From the NCBI RefSeq assembly GCF_000091045.1, contig NC_006691.1, positions 781,301 through 845,300 on the forward strand: DNA of 64,000 nt. Direction: 5' to 3'. This DNA is from Cryptococcus deneoformans JEC21 (lineage: Eukaryota; Basidiomycota; Tremellomycetes; Tremellales; Cryptococcaceae). This document shows positions 60,404 to 64,000 of the stretch, piece by piece. The notes beneath the pieces were generated by a model that saw nothing but the letters and a program-made list of their open reading frames with translations, ran no database searches and was not told where the DNA came from. A program made the translations under genes and the position numbers. Numbering within the stretch: the first letter of the stretch is position 1; each line of letters starts with the position of its first letter.

Positions 60404-61556
60404 TGTCAGAAGATTGTGCGCTGGTGGTGCTGATGATAGCTGGGGGAGTATGTAGCTTTACAGAAGAGAGGAATCTGTTGAGAGTAGAAAGTGGAAAGTG
60501 TTGAGGGAAATTTAAGATGTTTGGGTCGTGCGGTGTGCTTTATTTATGACAATCCATAAACAAGTGAGTATACCCGACCTAGCCGGGCGTTTCACGAAAC
60601 GCCCCATAAAAATTTAGCAAGCACCTGACCGAGCTTCCGCTTGTTGGTAACTTAATCGCCGAGCTCCGAAGAACCCAATAATTAATCCCAAAAACCTCAG
60701 CATTGCTCAGCCTAACATAAATATAACCCGTAATAGCCGGCCTCATTGGCTACCGGCTATTGCGTTTCGCGTCGTTATCGGGATGCGGTTTTCATGTCCC
60801 ACACTGGGCGAGAACCCATTCCACTACGAAGTTCCGTTCGCGTCCGTTCCCATTTGTCCAACCTCGAATACGTACAGAATGGCGATTCGAGAGGGCTAAT
60901 GATATAGCCTCCGGCACCGGTAATCCCCAATGAGCGCGTTCAAGTCAAAAGTCTGGGCGCTGGCATTTACAGCCGAGCGTCGTGGACTTGGTGATGTGGG
61001 CCGGCAGAAGTATAGCTATTTTTCCCGACGCAACTTTTGCCATGGCAAAACCTGTATGCCAGCAAAACTTTTGTTTGAGAACCGCTTGGGTCCGCCGTTA
61101 TAAAATAGTGATAATATACTTGTAAGTAGTATGTAGTAGTAACTGGGATATTTAAGGATGCATTATTCATCCTGTAGAGGGAAGGCCTGATTATGTAGTA
61201 TCATTTGGTGGAATGTTACGTCCTAACATGTTCGTATGTGGCCATCTGAAGATGGTCGAAATAGGCCAAAACCATCCCGATGAACCCAGCAACCAAATGT
61301 TCCAATTTGCGACGAGTTCCTGGCTCCTCAGGCCTTATTAAGGCACCTCTTATTAAGGCCTCAGCGCCAGTCATTAATCACATAAATGATAGGCGCGCCC
61401 ACACGCAGGCGGTCCTGACTAGCGAGCACCTCTTTCACCTCCAAAGTAATACTTATAAACCTTAATAAAAACGCCCCTATAAGCAAGGCTATTAGCCATT
61501 TTCATTGGAAGATTGCATAGCAATCTGACCGATTGCATTTTCTCCTTTCTCACCGT
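60404..61556. other. Upstream region of the acetate transporter and repeat-bearing sequence
   Basis: About 1.15 kb without a recognised gene. It contains two perfect short inverted repeats: GGGCGTTTC at 60587-60595 with GAAACGCCC at 60598-60606, and AATAGCCGG at 60732-60740 with CCGGCTATT at 60753-60761. It also holds dispersed repeat B copy 2 (61148-61265) and a doubled CTTATTAAGGC near 61333-61362. Confidence 0.45.
61148..61265 (+). repeat. Dispersed repeat family B, copy 2
   Basis: Matches 53360-53505 in the same orientation; shared blocks include GCATTATTCATCC, TGTAGTATCAT and GATGGTCG. It has more differences than expected for a recent copy. Confidence 0.6.
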
Positions 61557-61727
61557 CTGCAGGACTCATATTGGCCAACTGCATGCATATTTTTATATCA
61601 ATCGGTAGCTACGGGGCGTCCGAATCGGATAGTTCATTGCAAAAAAATTGTTCAGAGGGTGCATATCTACCACATATATAGGGGCCTTCTTTCCATAGTA
61701 AACCGGAAGGCAGATTTGTTTCCGTCG
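61557..61727 (+). repeat. 171-bp inverted repeat, left arm
   Basis: From CTGCAGGACTCATATTGGCC to TTTCCGTCG this arm matches the reverse complement of 63830-64000 with about five differences by eye (about 97 percent). The outer end coincides with the window edge on the other arm, so the full length of the repeat is unknown. Confidence 0.92.
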
Positions 61728-63829
61728 GCTGAGACTTGTTGTGGAGGTACCTTCTTCGAGTTCTTCAGGCCGTCCGTCCAAAGAAGATCTTTCGGTTCCA
61801 ATATTTATTTAGCCTACGTAGTATTTGTCTTTGTCACTCACCGTCTGAGTAAACAGTCGTTCATACAACGTTCTTATTCATTCTTTTTTCTCTCTCCATA
61901 GCTTGATCGGGAAACTGCCATTCTTCATTTTCGTCCTGTATATCAGCATAGCCGATCTTCAACATCCTTTTCACCATCTTTCTTGTCCCCTCGGCCTCAA
62001 CATCATGCTTGTCTCCCCCATAGTTCGCCATGACACGATAATAAACATTGTTGTATTGATCGCGGAAAGTGTCGCCTTTGCAGTAGGAGCTACTACTACA
62101 ACATAATCATTCCCGACAGTTGCAAATCCTCCGGCAACCCAGCGTTTCTCCATCTTCAGGTGGCGATGAAGATCTGGATTGAGTAGCCAGAGATTAGAGG
62201 CTAGTATGATGTGTGCTTATGGCTCTTATCAGGTAGAACTATGTGAAATGCTAAAGTCTGCGAATGTCGTTCAGTACGTCAGTCGTTTTTTTAGCTCGCC
62301 CTTGTTGGCATGGCTTTGGCGTTTGCATCTGTTCAAACCCATAAAGTTGCAACATCCTTTCCAACCTTTGCCTTTTTTGTTTTCTACTTTTCAATAGCGT
62401 CCTGGATCAGGTGGCGAGCGTGGACACAAAGCAGAATCTTCCCCATTTCTTCTAGAAGAAAAGCTAGAGGGTAAAAAAGATAAATCAATGATGGGTAAGC
62501 CTGAACTTTGGATATTCTGTCTGGCTGCATTACAGATGGTTGTGTTGAACCTATGAGACTGTAAGCCATGATGGAAAATCCAAAGAAACCAGGTCATAAA
62601 CGCTTTCATTGATAAGAAGGTTCATTTCGAACCAACGACTGAAAGTCCCGGTTCCCCCTCCTCTGCGTCATGTCAAAAGGAAGAAGACAACAGCAGTGCC
62701 CAAGTGCAGGAGTGAAATATCAAGGCATGAGCTGAGAGTCAGTGAGATAAACCTCCCAACAAACAAAAAGCACATGGGGGCCACCTCAGCCAAGGAAGGG
62801 TACTGTTCAAACGATGAGAGTTTCAAGTTCGGAAGATGGCACAGAGAACACGGACAACGATCTAATAATAACTGGACTTCTTACTTCCTTCTATCTGCTG
62901 TTAAGGCGTTGACTTTGACACTTTCGTATATGACTATGATGAACACACCCAGATGCATGGAAGCGCTAAGAGAGTAGATATTGCTATGAAGCATGGTTTC
63001 GGAACTGATTTCATTCACGCTTTTGACACTTGCCGAGCGCACCCTATTCTTTTCTTGTTCCGCTGCACAAGATTCAGTTGGCACCTTACTATCGATTACC
63101 AAATGGTTTTCTGGACTCGATCGCATGATTTTATCTTGAGATTGTCTGGCATTATAGCTCAAGCACATATAACGGGATATCAGATTAAAATCACCAATTA
63201 TCGGATCTGAATACCAGGTGATGGTACTGTACTTTCTGCACGTAGACATTTATGCGAACAGTTGTCGTATCCAGCATTAAGATTGTCCGCAAATAAAGGC
63301 TGATCAAGTGGAGTAAAGAACGTTTGAATCAGAGTAGTCCATCCCTTTAATCGTACCCGTCCGAACTCGAATTACCCCTTGGAGTCCTATAAGATGTAAG
63401 ATATAAGATATGCCAAGTCCCTCGTCTTATCCTCAAAGGCCGACGACATATTACAGTCTGAAGTGTCCGATGTCAACTTCTCCACCACCTATCCTTGCTG
63501 GCGCCTCTGCTCAAGCACTCTGTCACATCCAATGTGGTTGCTAATGTAATTAGCGTTGTGAGCAAACAATCGTGCTCAAGTCGCACGTTCATGATGGCCA
63601 AATGACGACAGAGTCAGAGATAATAGTACTTCCTGAACATGATAAGCCAGCCAAAAGAATAGGAGGCGCTTACTATTTACTAATTTACTACTGCCAAGGT
63701 CATGTCTGTGTAGAAGATTGTCAATGAAGCCATGACAGACGAAGGAAGCAGGATGTAGAATATGCTAAATGTCGGCGCTCGTTCGTTCGTTCTCGTCTTC
63801 GTTCGTTCCTCTTCTCCGCATATCTCATT
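61728..63829. other. 2.1-kb interior between the inverted repeats
   Basis: No transposase or other family was recognised in either direction. Short ORFs (62609-62977, 62881-63249, 62953-63210) overlap in opposite strands and do not look coding. A GTTC-type microsatellite lies near 63783-63812. The content fits a non-autonomous element or unique DNA between two inverted copies of one repeat. Confidence 0.4.
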
Positions 63830-64000
63830 CGACGGAATCAAATCTGCCTTCCGGTTTACTATGGAAAGAAGGCCCCTATATATGTGGTAGACATGCACCC
63901 TCTGAACAATATTTTTGCAATGAACTATCCGACTCGGACGCCCCGTAGCTATCGATTGATATAAAAATATGCATGCAGTTGGCCAATATGAGTCCTGCAG
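63830..64000 (-). repeat. 171-bp inverted repeat, right arm
   Basis: Reverse complement of 61557-61727. Ends at the last base of the window with GTCCTGCAG, so it may continue beyond. Confidence 0.92.

Overview
The window reads as nuclear DNA from a basidiomycete fungus, most likely a tremellomycete close to Cryptococcus or Kwoniella. Nearly every gene is broken by many short introns of about 35-75 nt, with GTRNGT donors, CTRAY branch points and YAG acceptors. Both strands are densely used. Several proteins belong to fungal or basidiomycete families: velvet, DUF6534, MARVEL, Ato acetate transporter and a HAL4-type kinase. Gene models below were spliced by hand, so individual exon edges are inferred unless stated to close exactly.

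Layout. 1-1685 (-): SAP-domain protein running off the left edge. 2090-2434 (+): small membrane protein. 2862-3782 (-): velvet regulator. 3.8-8.7 kb: a long stretch with no recognisable gene. 8717-9597 (+): UBC4 ubiquitin-conjugating enzyme. 10743-15127 (-): F-BAR/RhoGAP exons that splice in frame into a glucosamine-6-phosphate N-acetyltransferase (GNA1), an apparent gene fusion. 15267-18737: a complete Mutator-like DNA transposon with 144-bp terminal inverted repeats and a 9-bp target duplication, sitting 131 bp upstream of the RhoGAP start. 19446-20933 (-): casein kinase 2 alpha. 21904-23353 (-): DUF6534 membrane protein. 24650-26747 (-): sphingoid-base phosphate phosphatase. 27545-27926 (+): OST5. 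28.8-31.0 kb (-): unrecognised gene(s). 31370-33580 (-): RPD3 histone deacetylase. 34036-34850 (+): SPF27/BCAS2 splicing factor. 34928-35564 (-): V-ATPase subunit F. 35872-39275 (+): probable Mediator subunit 5. 39607-40067 (-): small unknown protein. 41770-43612 (-): amino-acid permease. 44.4-46.1 kb: retrotransposon debris. 46543-48338 (+): SDS3-like Rpd3-complex subunit. 48547-49029 (-): LEA-like protein. 50398-51065 (+): TMEM205-like protein. 51373-52919 (-): MARVEL protein. 54323-56911 (+): HAL4/SAT4-like kinase. 58043-58957 (+): RDS3/PHF5A. 59337-60403 (-): acetate transporter. 60.5-64 kb: repeats, including a pair of 171-bp inverted repeats (61557-61727 and 63830-64000).

Most genes are housekeeping: ubiquitination, splicing, glycosylation, V-ATPase, chromatin and transcription, and kinases. 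Rpd3 and an Sds3-like subunit of the same deacetylase complex lie 13 kb apart. The most unusual items are the RhoGAP-GNA1 reading-frame continuity, the young transposon next to it, and the inverted-repeat structure at the right end. No CRISPR array, rRNA or convincing tRNA was seen.
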